36,019 nucleotides of DNA from Mesorhizobium intechi (GTDB lineage: Bacteria; Pseudomonadota; Alphaproteobacteria; Rhizobiales; Rhizobiaceae): positions 1-36,019 of the forward strand of contig NZ_PNOT02000172.1 in NCBI RefSeq assembly GCF_002879535.1, given 5' to 3'. A model generated the notes under the pieces. The model saw only the letters and a program-made list of their open reading frames with translations, was not told the origin of the DNA and ran no database searches. Position numbers and translations under genes: made by a program. The first letter of the stretch is position 1. Every line of letters begins with the position of its first letter. Below, piece after piece: positions 7,409 to 15,469 of the stretch.

Positions 7409-7726
7409 TCAATAATTGCCGTTGTAGTAGCGGTCGTCGCAGGGCGCGGTGTAGATGCGGCCGTAGCGGTCCTGGTAGCGGCACATCTCTTCGCCGCGGC
7501 GCTGAGGGGTGGTGGCGGAGCCGACGACGGCGCCGAGCAGGGCGCCACTGGCCGCCCCGATGACCGTGCTCTTGGTGTTGCCGCCGATTGCCTGGCCGAC
7601 GAGCGCGCCGCCGGCGCCGCCGATCAGGGCACCGGTGGTGGCGCGCTGCTGGCCTTCGGTCTGCGACTGACAGCCGGCAAGTGCCGCGGTCATCAGGACG
7701 GCGGCCATGGCTTTGTGAAAGGTCAT
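7409..7726 (-). CDS. Glycine-zipper outer-membrane lipoprotein
   Basis: A 105-residue protein with a type II signal peptide (MTFHKAMAAVLMTAALAGC); Cys19 in the lipobox LAGC is the predicted lipidation site. Next comes a Gly/Ala-rich glycine zipper (TTGALIGGAGGALVGQAIGG ... GAASGALLGAVVG), then a C-terminal segment CRYQDRYGRIYTAPCDDRYY with two cysteines. Such small lipoproteins are common in rhizobia and are related in layout to the 17-kDa surface antigen/YMGG group. Its own function is unknown. Reverse orientation and host-like style mark it as cargo in the prophage. Confidence 0.85.
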   Translation of the reverse strand: MTFHKAMAAVLMTAALAGCQSQTEGQQRATTGALIGGAGGALVGQAIGGNTKSTVIGAASGALLGAVVGSATTPQRRGEEMCRYQDRYGRIYTAPCDDRYYNGNY

Positions 7727-7994
7727 GCGAGGTCTCCCTTAAAGGTCTGAAATCCCTATCGATCGTCCCGTGCGGCCGCATTGCGGCGGAACGGGGGCAC
7801 GGACGCTCACGATATAAGACATGGTTTCTCGGGCCTTGATGGACCGGGAGGCCAAAACACCTCTTTCGAACAAGGCGCTAGCTCCCGTCCTTGTCAGAAT
7901 GATTCAGCCGTTGGCGGCTCGGCCGAAGCCGGGCCCGGCTCTTCTCGCGCGCTGCGCGCATCTGCTCGTCTTACCGAAACAATGGAGAAATGCC

Positions 7995-8567
7995 ATGACC
8001 CGAGGTCTTCCCCGGACGTTCGTCCGTGCCGCCGCCCGCGAGGCCGGCCTTGCCCCGCCAAAACTCGGCCTGAAGGCCGTGACCACGGGGCAGGGCGGCG
8101 CTTTCCGCACCGTGTTCACCTTCGCCGGCATGCAGGTGCCGATCACCGACGCGCTGGCCTATTCCAGCCAGAAGATCTTCGACTTCACCGACGGCAAGGT
8201 GCGCATCAAGGGCGGCACGGCGCGGTTGCAGTTCTCGGTGCCGACCACCCGCGCCTCCACCATCAACGACAATGCGGCACTGACCTGGTCGCTCGGTTCG
8301 GCGGCCGCGTCGAGCGCGGCGCTGGCCGGAACCATGGTCAATGTGCTCGCCTCGACGGCACGCGCGCTGGATGGCGCGGGTGCGGCACTCTCCACCGCCT
8401 CGACCGCCGACATCGCCGCCGCGGCGACGCTGGACGGGACGGCGACGCCGGTCGATCTCTATCTCAACCTGGCCTTCGCCACCGGCACGGATATCGATGC
8501 CGATGGGACGATCGCGGTGACCGGCACGATCACGCTGCTTTGGGAGAACTGGGGCGACAATGCCTAG
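7995..8567 (+). CDS. Phage head-associated structural protein
   Basis: A 190-residue product; the ATG at 7995 has GGAGAA upstream and is preferred over longer in-frame starts from 7821. The composition is Ala/Thr-rich with short beta-prone repeats: LGLKAVTTGQGGAFRTVFTF, later STINDNAALTWSLG and FATGTDIDADGTIAVTGTIT near the C-terminus. I recall the same STINDNA.LTW.LG and TDIDADGT...TGTIT blocks in short phage proteins encoded close to capsid genes. The location before the scaffold and capsid genes fits a head decoration, fibre or closure role, but which is not known. No catalytic motif is visible. Confidence 0.65.
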   Translation: MTRGLPRTFVRAAAREAGLAPPKLGLKAVTTGQGGAFRTVFTFAGMQVPITDALAYSSQKIFDFTDGKVRIKGGTARLQFSVPTTRASTINDNAALTWSLGSAAASSAALAGTMVNVLASTARALDGAGAALSTASTADIAAAATLDGTATPVDLYLNLAFATGTDIDADGTIAVTGTITLLWENWGDNA

Positions 8568-8739
8568 GGCGCGTGGTGGCGGGCGAGCGCCGGGACTTGC
8601 CCGGGACTCCGAGTTGCTGGCGTTCTGGAAGTCATCTTGGCGTGGGCGCCACACCGAAGCAGAAATATCAAGGAATTCAAAGATTATTTGTTCAATTTGT
8701 TTCGATTTTCCAAGATGCAAAGCTAAATGTCGAGCGTAA

Positions 8740-8768
8740 TTGGCTGTCGGCAAGAATAATGGTATGAT
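8740..8768 (+). promoter_or_regulatory. Sigma70-type promoter for the 8811 gene
   Basis: TTGGCT (8740-8745), a 17-bp spacer and TATGAT (8763-8768) sit in a locally AT-rich stretch 43 bp before the ATG at 8811. The match to the housekeeping consensus is good for a rhizobial genome, and the position implies independent expression in the lysogen. Confidence 0.6.
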
Positions 8769-8810
8769 GTCCATGCGAGGATATTGAGCTGATCGTCATG
8801 GGAGGGCAAC

Positions 8811-9230
8811 ATGGACGCAGCGATGGGTTTTCTGAAATACGGGGCCATAAGCATCGGCGTTCTGATTCTCGGCTATACCGCCGCGATGTTGAAAGCCGAA
8901 CTCAATCGGCCGGCGCCGCGACCGGAAGCTCGCAATCTGATCGTGATGTTCATGGCCTTCAGCCTTGTCGCGTTCGCTGGTGCAGGCTATCTGGAATACC
9001 TCAAACAGCTGTCCAACCGCGACGTCGAGCGAAATCAGATCGCTGGAATAGTCGGGCAACTGGATACCCGGCTGGACGACAAGGAACGCGCGGAATTTTC
9101 CCAAGGGTTCAGCACGGACCAGCAGGATCAGTTCAGGCACTACACCAACACTTTGTGCATGAAGATCAAAGAGCTGCGCAAGATACTCGACCCTGACCGG
9201 CCGACGGACTGCCGCGTGTCGCAGCCGTGA
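8811..9230 (+). CDS. Two-TM membrane protein with soluble C-terminal domain (possible moron)
   Basis: A 139-residue protein; the ATG follows GGGAGG at 8 bp. Two hydrophobic segments are visible (about 10-27, ISIGVLILGYTAAML, and 43-62, LIVMFMAFSLVAFAGAGYL), followed by a charged helical domain (RDVERNQIAGIVGQLDTRLD...) with two cysteines (CMKIKELRK.., DCRV). I recognise no family. It sits between two head genes but has its own likely promoter and a less GC-rich upstream region, the usual picture of a phage moron. A role at the inner membrane, for example in superinfection exclusion, is only a guess. Confidence 0.7.
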   Translation: MDAAMGFLKYGAISIGVLILGYTAAMLKAELNRPAPRPEARNLIVMFMAFSLVAFAGAGYLEYLKQLSNRDVERNQIAGIVGQLDTRLDDKERAEFSQGFSTDQQDQFRHYTNTLCMKIKELRKILDPDRPTDCRVSQP

Positions 9231-9385
9231 CGCCGTCTGCTTCCGATTGAGTTGCCCGCCCGTGCGGGCATTCTCTCTTCTCGCGAGATGAGAAGCGATC
9301 CGCATGGCAGGCGAAAAGCCCAGCGATGGGTTCGCTGACGCGCGGCGGCATTTCACCCATCCGAAACCATTCAGAGGAACATCAC

Positions 9386-10297
9386 ATGACAGATCTGGCA
9401 GACGCCGGGTCCGTGGCGGCGCGTGCGCAGCCGGCGGGCAACCCAGTACGGCCACCGGCCAACGGGGACAACGGGTCCGCCCCGGCCGCCGGGAACAGTT
9501 GGTTTGACGGTCTTTCCGAAGGCAACCGCAAGCTCGCTGAAACCAAGGGCTGGACCAGGCCTGAAAGCCTCGACAGGGTTTTCACATCCTATGCGGAGCT
9601 GGAGCGGCAGCAGGGTGAGAGCCTGCGCGTTCCCGGCCCCGACGCATCGCGGGAAGACTGGGAGCGTTTTCATGCCCGGCTGCCCGAGACCATGCGTCCG
9701 GTCACCTCGTCCGAGAACGTCGCCTACCGCAGGCCGGAAGGCCTGCCGGAAAACTTCGCCTATTCGGACGAGCTCGCCAATGCGTCCAAGGCCTGGGCGG
9801 TCGAAGCGGGTGCAAGCCCGAAGATCGCACAGGCCTATCACGACAAGTTCGTCGGCTACATGGCCGAGCAGGCGAAAGCCCAGGAGATCGCGCTCGCTCG
9901 TTCGGTGGAAGCCACTCATGACGACCTTGTCCGGGACTGGGGGCCGACCGACGGCGACGGCTTTCGCCAGAAGCTCGAGGTCGCCAACCGGGCGATGAAG
10001 AAGCTCGGCCTGGTCGACGCCTACAAGGCGAAGGGCATCCTTCTGCCTGACGGGGCGCTGACCGATCCGCAGATCGCCAAGGCCTTCCACGCCATTGGCG
10101 AGGCGATGTTCAGGGAAGACACGATCGACGGCGGCGCACGTTCGAGCGGAGGCAATCCGTTCAAGCGCAACGCCACCGGCGAACGCAACCTGACGGCCAT
10201 TTCAGCCCTCGTCAAAAGCGACCCCGCCCGCGCAAGGCGGCTGGCCCGCGAGGCCGGAGAGAATCCGGACCTCTGGATGCCCAACAACCCCCTCTGA
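9386..10297 (+). CDS. Capsid assembly scaffolding protein (T7 gp9-like position)
   Basis: A 303-residue protein starting at the ATG at 9386 with AGAGGA upstream; the in-frame ATG 60 bp earlier has no ribosome site. The first 40 residues are a disordered Ala/Pro/Gly segment, followed by WFDGLSEGNRKLAETKGWT and ESLDRVFTSYAELERQQGE, blocks typical of podovirus scaffold/assembly proteins. The middle is highly charged and helical (KAWAVEAGASPKIAQAYHD, then KAQEIALARSVEATHDDLV). It directly precedes the major capsid gene, as expected. It would guide capsid shell formation and leave before or during packaging. Confidence 0.85.
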   Translation: MTDLADAGSVAARAQPAGNPVRPPANGDNGSAPAAGNSWFDGLSEGNRKLAETKGWTRPESLDRVFTSYAELERQQGESLRVPGPDASREDWERFHARLPETMRPVTSSENVAYRRPEGLPENFAYSDELANASKAWAVEAGASPKIAQAYHDKFVGYMAEQAKAQEIALARSVEATHDDLVRDWGPTDGDGFRQKLEVANRAMKKLGLVDAYKAKGILLPDGALTDPQIAKAFHAIGEAMFREDTIDGGARSSGGNPFKRNATGERNLTAISALVKSDPARARRLAREAGENPDLWMPNNPL

Positions 10298-10316
10298 GGG
10301 GCCAGCCGTATCCGAA

Positions 10317-10408
10317 CCCCCTCATCCGGCCGCTTAGCGGCCGGCACCGTCGCCTCAGCTCTTCTCCCCGCCGGGAGAGGTCGGCCGAGCGAAGGCTGGG
10401 TGAGGGGG
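10317..10408. repeat. Rhizobial palindromic element between scaffold and capsid genes
   Basis: Outer arms CCCCCTCA (10317-10324) and TGAGGGGG (10401-10408) enclose an inner hairpin CCGGCCGC / GCGGCCGG (10326-10344) and CTTCTCCCCGCCGGGAGAGG. This is a rhizobial REP-like element. In the transcript it would form a strong stem 35 nt before the capsid start and may stabilise or partly terminate the message. Confidence 0.75.
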
Positions 10409-10443
10409 CGTCACCGCCAAACCCAAGCTGAAGGAAGAGAAAA

Positions 10444-11433
10444 ATGGCAGATGCCTACACCCGCATCGCGGACGCGATCGTTCCGTCCGTCTATGCGCAA
10501 TACGCTTTCGAGGAACATGTGCAGTCGCTCGAAATCTACCAGGCCGGAATCCTGTTTTCCGACCCGGCGATCTCCTCGAAACTGTCGATGGGCGGCCGCT
10601 CCGTCGACATGCCCGGCTGGAAGGATCTCGGCAACGACCCGTCCGAGCCGGTCAATGATGATCCGGCCGATTCCATCGAGATGAAGAAGGTCGGCTCGCG
10701 CCGCGAGGTCGCCGCCCGCAACGTCCGCGCCCAGGCGTGGGGCGTTCCGGACCTGACCTCGATCCTGGCGGGCGACGATCCGCAGAAGCTTATCGTCAAG
10801 CGGCAGACCGAGTACTGGCAGCGCGCCAACAAGCTGACCCTGCTGGGCATCCTGAAAGGCGTGGTCGCCGACAACGTCGCCAATGACGGCGGCGACCTGG
10901 TGCGCACCACGGGCGCCTCCATCGTCGACACCGACATCATCGAGGCCGCCTATCTGATGGGTGACCGCGCGGACAAGTTCAAGACGATCTGGATGCACTC
11001 CAAGCAGATGAAGGCGCTCAAGCTCGCCGACCTCATCGACTATGTGCCGTCCTCCGAGCAGGGCGGGCCGCTGATCCCCTACTACATGGGGCTGCGAGCC
11101 GTCGTCGACGACGACATCCCGGTGGTCGCGGGCGTCTACACCGCCTTCATGTTCAAGGATAAGGCGATCCTGTGGAACGAGCTGCCGGTCAACACCGAAG
11201 GCGGGCCGCTGGAGTTCGACCGCAAGCCGCGTCAGGGCCACGGCGGCGGCGTCACCGAAATGGTGGGCCGCCGGCATTTCGTGCCGCATGTCCCCGGCAC
11301 GCGCTTCCTCGACGCCTCCTCGGCCGGCGAATTCGCCACCGACGCCGAACTGGCGCTGGCGGCGAACTGGGACCGCACCGCCTCGAGCGTCAAGAACATG
11401 ACCTTCATCGCGCTGAAGACGACCGAGGCCTGA
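10444..11433 (+). CDS. Major capsid protein
   Basis: A 329-residue protein with GGAAGAG just upstream of its ATG. It follows the scaffold gene and precedes the adaptor gene. Recognisable features are a helical N-arm (SVYAQYAFEEHVQSLEIYQA), a beta-rich stretch with SMGGRSVDMPGWKDLG, the spine-helix region KRQTEYWQRANKLTLLGILK, then TTGASIVDTDIIEAAYLMGD and the IWMHSKQMKALKLADLID block common in HK97-fold coat proteins of podovirus and siphovirus relatives. The C-terminus has LAANWDRTASSVKNMTFIAL. The HK97 fold is expected from family knowledge. No protease or decoration domain is fused. Confidence 0.93.
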   Translation: MADAYTRIADAIVPSVYAQYAFEEHVQSLEIYQAGILFSDPAISSKLSMGGRSVDMPGWKDLGNDPSEPVNDDPADSIEMKKVGSRREVAARNVRAQAWGVPDLTSILAGDDPQKLIVKRQTEYWQRANKLTLLGILKGVVADNVANDGGDLVRTTGASIVDTDIIEAAYLMGDRADKFKTIWMHSKQMKALKLADLIDYVPSSEQGGPLIPYYMGLRAVVDDDIPVVAGVYTAFMFKDKAILWNELPVNTEGGPLEFDRKPRQGHGGGVTEMVGRRHFVPHVPGTRFLDASSAGEFATDAELALAANWDRTASSVKNMTFIALKTTEA

Positions 11434-11546
11434 TCGGGCCGAGGGGCGGGGGCGTTCGCGCTCCCGCACAATCTCATCTGGACTGCGTCCCTTCGCGCAA
11501 AGGGTCGCGACTTAGCCGACCTGTAAACCAATGGAGGCCTGACACG

Positions 11547-12140
11547 ATGGCCATCACCCCGCTCGATATCGCCAATATGGCACTGGCCGTGCTCGACGAG
11601 GCGCCGATCGACAGTCTCGATCAGGACGTCAAGGCGGCACGCCTGTTGAACCTGCATTTCGACCTGACATGCGAAGCCGAATTGACCAAATATGCCTGGG
11701 TTTTCGCGATCCTGCGCACCACGGTGGTGGGGTCGAATACCGGCGGCAGTGCTTGCAGCCTGAACGTCGCCTATGAATTGCCGACCGACTGCCTGCGGCC
11801 GCTGCCTTTGACCCATAATGGCGAGCCGGAGGGCGTGCCGATCTCGTGGCGCCAGGAGGCGGGTCTGATCTATTGCGACCAGCGGGGTCCGCTGACCATC
11901 CGCTATGTCGCCAACCTCACCGATCCCAACGACTGGGACGCGCTGTTCACCGAGGTGCTGGTGGCCGCCCTTGCCATCAAGGTCGCGCATCCACTGACCC
12001 ACAAGTCCGGCATGATCGACATTGCCCGCTCGGCCTATGACCGGGCGATGGACGCCGCGCTCAACGCCAACGCCATCCAGCGCGGCGGCCGGTTCTACTC
12101 CGCCTCCTGGTCCAGCCAGCGCGGCGACTTTCGTCTTTGA
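11547..12140 (+). CDS. Head-tail adaptor (tail tubular protein A, T7 gp11-like)
   Basis: A 197-residue protein; ATG at 11547 preceded by TGGAGG. The start MAITPLDIANMALAVLDEAP, later CEAELTKYAWVFAILRT, the LPTDCLRPL block and the end RGGRFYSASWSSQRGDFR follow the pattern of podovirus gp11-type adaptors, which form the ring between portal and nozzle. The size matches T7 gp11 (about 196 residues). It is followed by a rhizobial repeat and then by the nozzle gene, its structural partner. Confidence 0.9.
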   Translation: MAITPLDIANMALAVLDEAPIDSLDQDVKAARLLNLHFDLTCEAELTKYAWVFAILRTTVVGSNTGGSACSLNVAYELPTDCLRPLPLTHNGEPEGVPISWRQEAGLIYCDQRGPLTIRYVANLTDPNDWDALFTEVLVAALAIKVAHPLTHKSGMIDIARSAYDRAMDAALNANAIQRGGRFYSASWSSQRGDFRL

Positions 12141-12146
12141 TCTTAC

Positions 12147-12215
12147 GCATGTCGTTTCCCCAAAACCGCTTCACACCCCGGGTCAGGCCCGTGGGCATGC
12201 TTTTGGGCGACATGC
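12147..12215. repeat. Rhizobial palindromic repeat between adaptor and nozzle genes
   Basis: GCATGTCG (12147-12154) with CCCAAAA (12159-12165) mirrors TTTTGGG (12201-12207) with CGACATGC (12208-12215). The GCATGTCGTT.CCCAAAACCG...CTTTTGGGCGACATGC layout is a very frequent rhizobial intergenic element. Here it fills almost the entire 93-bp gap between two tail genes. Confidence 0.85.
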
Positions 12216-12233
12216 TTTGAGGGTTCTGCGCCG

Positions 12234-14702
12234 ATGACCGCACTCTATCCCGTCCAGGATGTATTCACCCGTGGCGAAATCTCGCCGCGCCTGCACGCCC
12301 GCGCCTCGCTCGATTTCTATCGGGCCGCACTGGCCCGATGCGAGAACTTCGTTACGCTGCCGCATGGCGGCATCCGCAAGCGCGGCGGCACCTATTTCGC
12401 CGGCGAGGCCAAGATATCGGCCAAGAAGACGCGTCTGATCCCGTTCATCTTCTCGGCCGACCAGGCCTACGCGCTCGAATTCGGCGACCTCTACATCCGC
12501 GTCTATGCCTATGGCGCGCGCGTCGGCACGGTCGAGGTCGCATCGCCCTATCTGGAGGCGGACCTTTTCAAACTCGCCTATGTCCAGTCTGCCGACCAGA
12601 TGTGGATCGTGCACAAGGACTACCCGCCTAAGGTTCTGACGCGCACCGCGCACACGGCGTGGACCCTGACGGACTTCGCGTTTCTCGACGGCCCCTACGA
12701 GGAAATCAACACCACCCCGACCACGCTGACCCCGGCCAGCACCGGCCACGCCACGCCCAAGATGACCTCCGCCACGGCCCCGAGCGGCACCGTTACAGAT
12801 GATGGCACCGGCACCAACACATGGAGGGTGTTCGATCGCAGTATCGCTCAGGAAATCGTGGTCACGACCCTCAGCAGCGGGTTCGTCCAGTACCAATTCC
12901 CCGCGGGGCAGGGCAGGGCGGTGAATGCATACTGGATCGCGGCATCAAACAACGTCGCGGCAACCGGCGACACCCCGACGCAGTGGACGCTTACGGGGTC
13001 AAACGATGGCCTGAACTACGTCGCCCTGGATGGCCGAGCAGGGCAGACCGGCTGGTCCGGCTCGGAGGTGCGCTTCTACGATTTCCAGAACAGCACCACC
13101 TACGAATATTACAGGTTTGCGTTTTCTGGTGGTGGTGGCGTCGACGCCTTGAACAGCAGCATTGCCGAGATAGCGTTGGCAGAGAACGGCGATATGATGA
13201 CGCCATTCAATCTGACAGCCTCATCGACCGCCGGCATCAACAACGGCGCCGGGTTTCAAACGTCGGATGTTGGCCGGTCCATCCGGCTTCTCGGGAGTGA
13301 GAATGTCTGGCGCTGGGCCAAGATTACCGGTCGCAGCAGCAGTACCGTTGTTCAGATAAGGCTTTACGGCCATGCGCTGCCCGACCTGTCGCCGATCACC
13401 CGCTGGCGGCTCGGCACCTTCGTGCCCGGCAAATATGTCGAGAGCGGCTCGCTCTATGAGGAACGCCTGGCCTTCAGCCGGAAGTTCTCGGTCTACGCCT
13501 CGGCCACCGGCGACTTCGACAATTTCGCCCTGGGCGAGAAGGACGATGATGCTCTGGAGTTCGTCCAGGCCGGCGGCGGCCAAGCCAACGACATCGCCTG
13601 GATCGCCGATTCCGACGGCGCGCTGCTGATCGGCACGTCGGGCGGCGTGCGCGCGCTTTCGGGCTCCGGCATTGACGAGGCGCTGACGCCGTCCTCGTTC
13701 AAGAACCGGCGCTCGCGCACCTTCGGCTGTGCCCGGATCCGCCCGGTCGATGCCGGCCAGTCGTTTCTCTATGTCACGCGCTCGCGCAAATCAATCGCCG
13801 AGCTGACGCAGACGGCGCAGAGCCGCTTCACCTCGGACGATGTCGGCCAGATTTCCGAGCATATTCCCAAGCAGGGCGTGGTCGAGCTTGCCTTCCAGAC
13901 CGATCCCGACCCGTTGCTGTGGTTCCCGCTCGATAATGGCGAGCTCGGCGGCTATACGCACCAGCCATCGCAGGAAGTGAGGGGCATGCACCGGCATCGC
14001 CTGGGCGGCGCTTTCAGCGGATCCGGCCGGGCGGTCGTCGAGAGTGCCGCGGTGACGCCGGGCCAGGACGGCAATGACGACCTCTGGCTGGTCGTCAAGC
14101 GCACCATTGGCGGCGTGACCAGGCGCTATATCGAGATCAAGACCGCGGCGTTCGAATATGGCGCCATCGGTGACGCCTTCGAGGTCGATTGCGGGCTGAC
14201 CTATACGGGCGCCGCGGTGGCCACGGTGGGCGGTGCGGCGCATCTTGCCGGCCAGGCCGTCGATGTTCTGGCCGACGGCAAGGTCTATCGCGGGCTCATC
14301 GTCAGCGGCGGCGGCACCGTGACGCTGCCTGGCGGCTCGGTCGGCGCCAAATGGCAGCTCGGCCTGACCTATGCGGCGGGCGCCGACACGCTGGAGCTCG
14401 ATGTCGGCGGCAAGGACGGCTCCATCATCGGCCGCCGCAAGAAGGTGGCGAAAGCGATCCTGTCGCTGCTCGAGACCGACACGACGGGTCTTGAGGTGCA
14501 GTCCTTCATGCGGGGCCGCTGGGAACCGGTTCGCATGCCCTCGATCGTCGCCCCCGACGGGCGGGCAACGCTGTTCACCGGCAATGTCGAGGTGCCGATC
14601 GACGACAGCTGGGAAGGGCAGGGCAAGGTACGCATCCGCCACGTCAACCCGACGCCCTGCACGATCCGCGCCTTCACGCCAGTGTTCGACGCCGAGCCTT
14701 AG
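12234..14702 (+). CDS. Tail nozzle protein (tail tubular protein B, T7 gp12-like) with inserted carbohydrate-binding-like domain
   Basis: An 822-residue protein, similar in size to T7 gp12 (794). The opening YPVQDVFTRGEISPRLHARA, then CENFVTLPHGGIRKRGGTYF, LIPFIFSADQAYALEFGD and ADQMWIVHKDYPPKVL is the standard N-terminus of this family. The C-terminal half (ESGSLYEERLAFS, then FLYVTRSRKSIAEL) is the usual beta-propeller region. Residues about 186-321 are unusual: RVFDRS, AYWIAASNN, PTQWTLTGSNDGLNYVALDG and YYRFAFSG resemble a discoidin (F5/8 type C) galactose-binding fold. This insert has a different, less GC-rich style than its flanks. The nozzle role is firm; the insert's sugar binding is inferred. 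Confidence 0.9.
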   Translation: MTALYPVQDVFTRGEISPRLHARASLDFYRAALARCENFVTLPHGGIRKRGGTYFAGEAKISAKKTRLIPFIFSADQAYALEFGDLYIRVYAYGARVGTVEVASPYLEADLFKLAYVQSADQMWIVHKDYPPKVLTRTAHTAWTLTDFAFLDGPYEEINTTPTTLTPASTGHATPKMTSATAPSGTVTDDGTGTNTWRVFDRSIAQEIVVTTLSSGFVQYQFPAGQGRAVNAYWIAASNNVAATGDTPTQWTLTGSNDGLNYVALDGRAGQTGWSGSEVRFYDFQNSTTYEYYRFAFSGGGGVDALNSSIAEIALAENGDMMTPFNLTASSTAGINNGAGFQTSDVGRSIRLLGSENVWRWAKITGRSSSTVVQIRLYGHALPDLSPITRWRLGTFVPGKYVESGSLYEERLAFSRKFSVYASATGDFDNFALGEKDDDALEFVQAGGGQANDIAWIADSDGALLIGTSGGVRALSGSGIDEALTPSSFKNRRSRTFGCARIRPVDAGQSFLYVTRSRKSIAELTQTAQSRFTSDDVGQISEHIPKQGVVELAFQTDPDPLLWFPLDNGELGGYTHQPSQEVRGMHRHRLGGAFSGSGRAVVESAAVTPGQDGNDDLWLVVKRTIGGVTRRYIEIKTAAFEYGAIGDAFEVDCGLTYTGAAVATVGGAAHLAGQAVDVLADGKVYRGLIVSGGGTVTLPGGSVGAKWQLGLTYAAGADTLELDVGGKDGSIIGRRKKVAKAILSLLETDTTGLEVQSFMRGRWEPVRMPSIVAPDGRATLFTGNVEVPIDDSWEGQGKVRIRHVNPTPCTIRAFTPVFDAEP

Positions 14703-14728
14703 TCGATCCGGCGAAGGCCAAGGTGACG

Positions 14729-14759
14729 GCCGATCTCGCCCTCGAGGGGGGAGATCGGC
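14729..14759. repeat. Palindromic intergenic repeat after the nozzle gene
   Basis: GCCGATCTC (14729-14737) and GAGATCGGC (14751-14759) form an inverted repeat around a GC-rich loop, flanked by GGCGAAGG and CTTCGCC arms. It is another rhizobial-type element, in the 96-bp gap before the 14799 gene. Confidence 0.6.
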
Positions 14760-14798
14760 AGCTTCGCCGCCCACACTCCACACAAGGACACTCCCCCA

Positions 14799-15248
14799 AT
14801 GACATCCCCCCATGCCGAAATGCTCGGCAGGGCGCGCACGGCTGCCGAATTCGCGGCCGTCATCGCCTTGCTCGACACCGACCTCAACGACGCGCTCGTC
14901 CGCAAAAGCGCGCTGGCAGAAGCCGAGGACCGCGCGGTCTTCGGCGATGGCGACCTGGCCGCCGCGCGTGCCGCGCTCGACGACTGCAATGACGCCATCG
15001 CGCTCCTGGAAAGAACCATCGACGTCGCCGGCAAGCGCCGCGCGGAAGCCGCGCGCGGCGAGGCCCGCGCCGACATCGCGGCGCTCGGCGAGGAGATCAA
15101 GGCCAAGGCGGCAAGGCTCGGCGAGCGCTGGCGCGGCGTGCAGCGCCTGGTCGAGCAGCTGCGCCAGGAACTGTTCGAGGCCGATGCGCTCGCCCGCGGC
15201 ATCGCCACCGCCAATGGCCTGTTCGACGCCGCCGCGTCAGCGAGCTGA
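14799..15248 (+). CDS. Coiled-coil phage protein of unknown function
   Basis: A 149-residue, Ala/Arg/Glu-rich, almost entirely helical product (AEFAAVIALLDTDLNDALVR, AARAALDDCNDAIALLER and KAARLGERWRGVQRLVEQLR are strong heptad-like stretches). No catalytic motif or signal peptide is visible. It lies between the nozzle gene and the gp14-like gene, where podoviruses carry small virion or chaperone genes. AAGGA about 10 bp upstream supports the ATG. I do not recognise the family; a structural or assembly role is inferred from position. Confidence 0.7.
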   Translation: MTSPHAEMLGRARTAAEFAAVIALLDTDLNDALVRKSALAEAEDRAVFGDGDLAAARAALDDCNDAIALLERTIDVAGKRRAEAARGEARADIAALGEEIKAKAARLGERWRGVQRLVEQLRQELFEADALARGIATANGLFDAAASAS

Positions 15249-15250
15249 AG

Positions 15251-15466
15251 GTGAACCTGACCACCACGCGCCGCACCGCCATGAGCGGGCCGCGCGCGGC
15301 GGCACCCGCCCGGCTCAGCCGGCCGGCGCTGCAGGCCGACAGGCTGCTTCTGTCCTTCCTCAGCCCCGGCGGCGCGCTCGACCCGCGCCCGCCGCTCGGC
15401 GCGCCGGTGGACGGCGTCAAAAGCAAATTCATTCCCGCCACCCTCTCCCTGAGCGAACGAGGCTGA
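15251..15466 (+). CDS. Small phage protein of unknown function
   Basis: A 71-residue frame opening with GTG 2 bp after the previous stop; an ATG at 15281 is an alternative start. The product is Pro/Ala/Arg/Leu-rich (RLSRPALQADRLLLSFLSPG) and ends KSKFIPATLSLSERG. It fits without a gap between two real genes and ends 3 bp before the next ATG, which supports it. There is no recognisable domain. Confidence 0.5.
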   Translation: MNLTTTRRTAMSGPRAAAPARLSRPALQADRLLLSFLSPGGALDPRPPLGAPVDGVKSKFIPATLSLSERG

Positions 15467-15469
15467 ACC

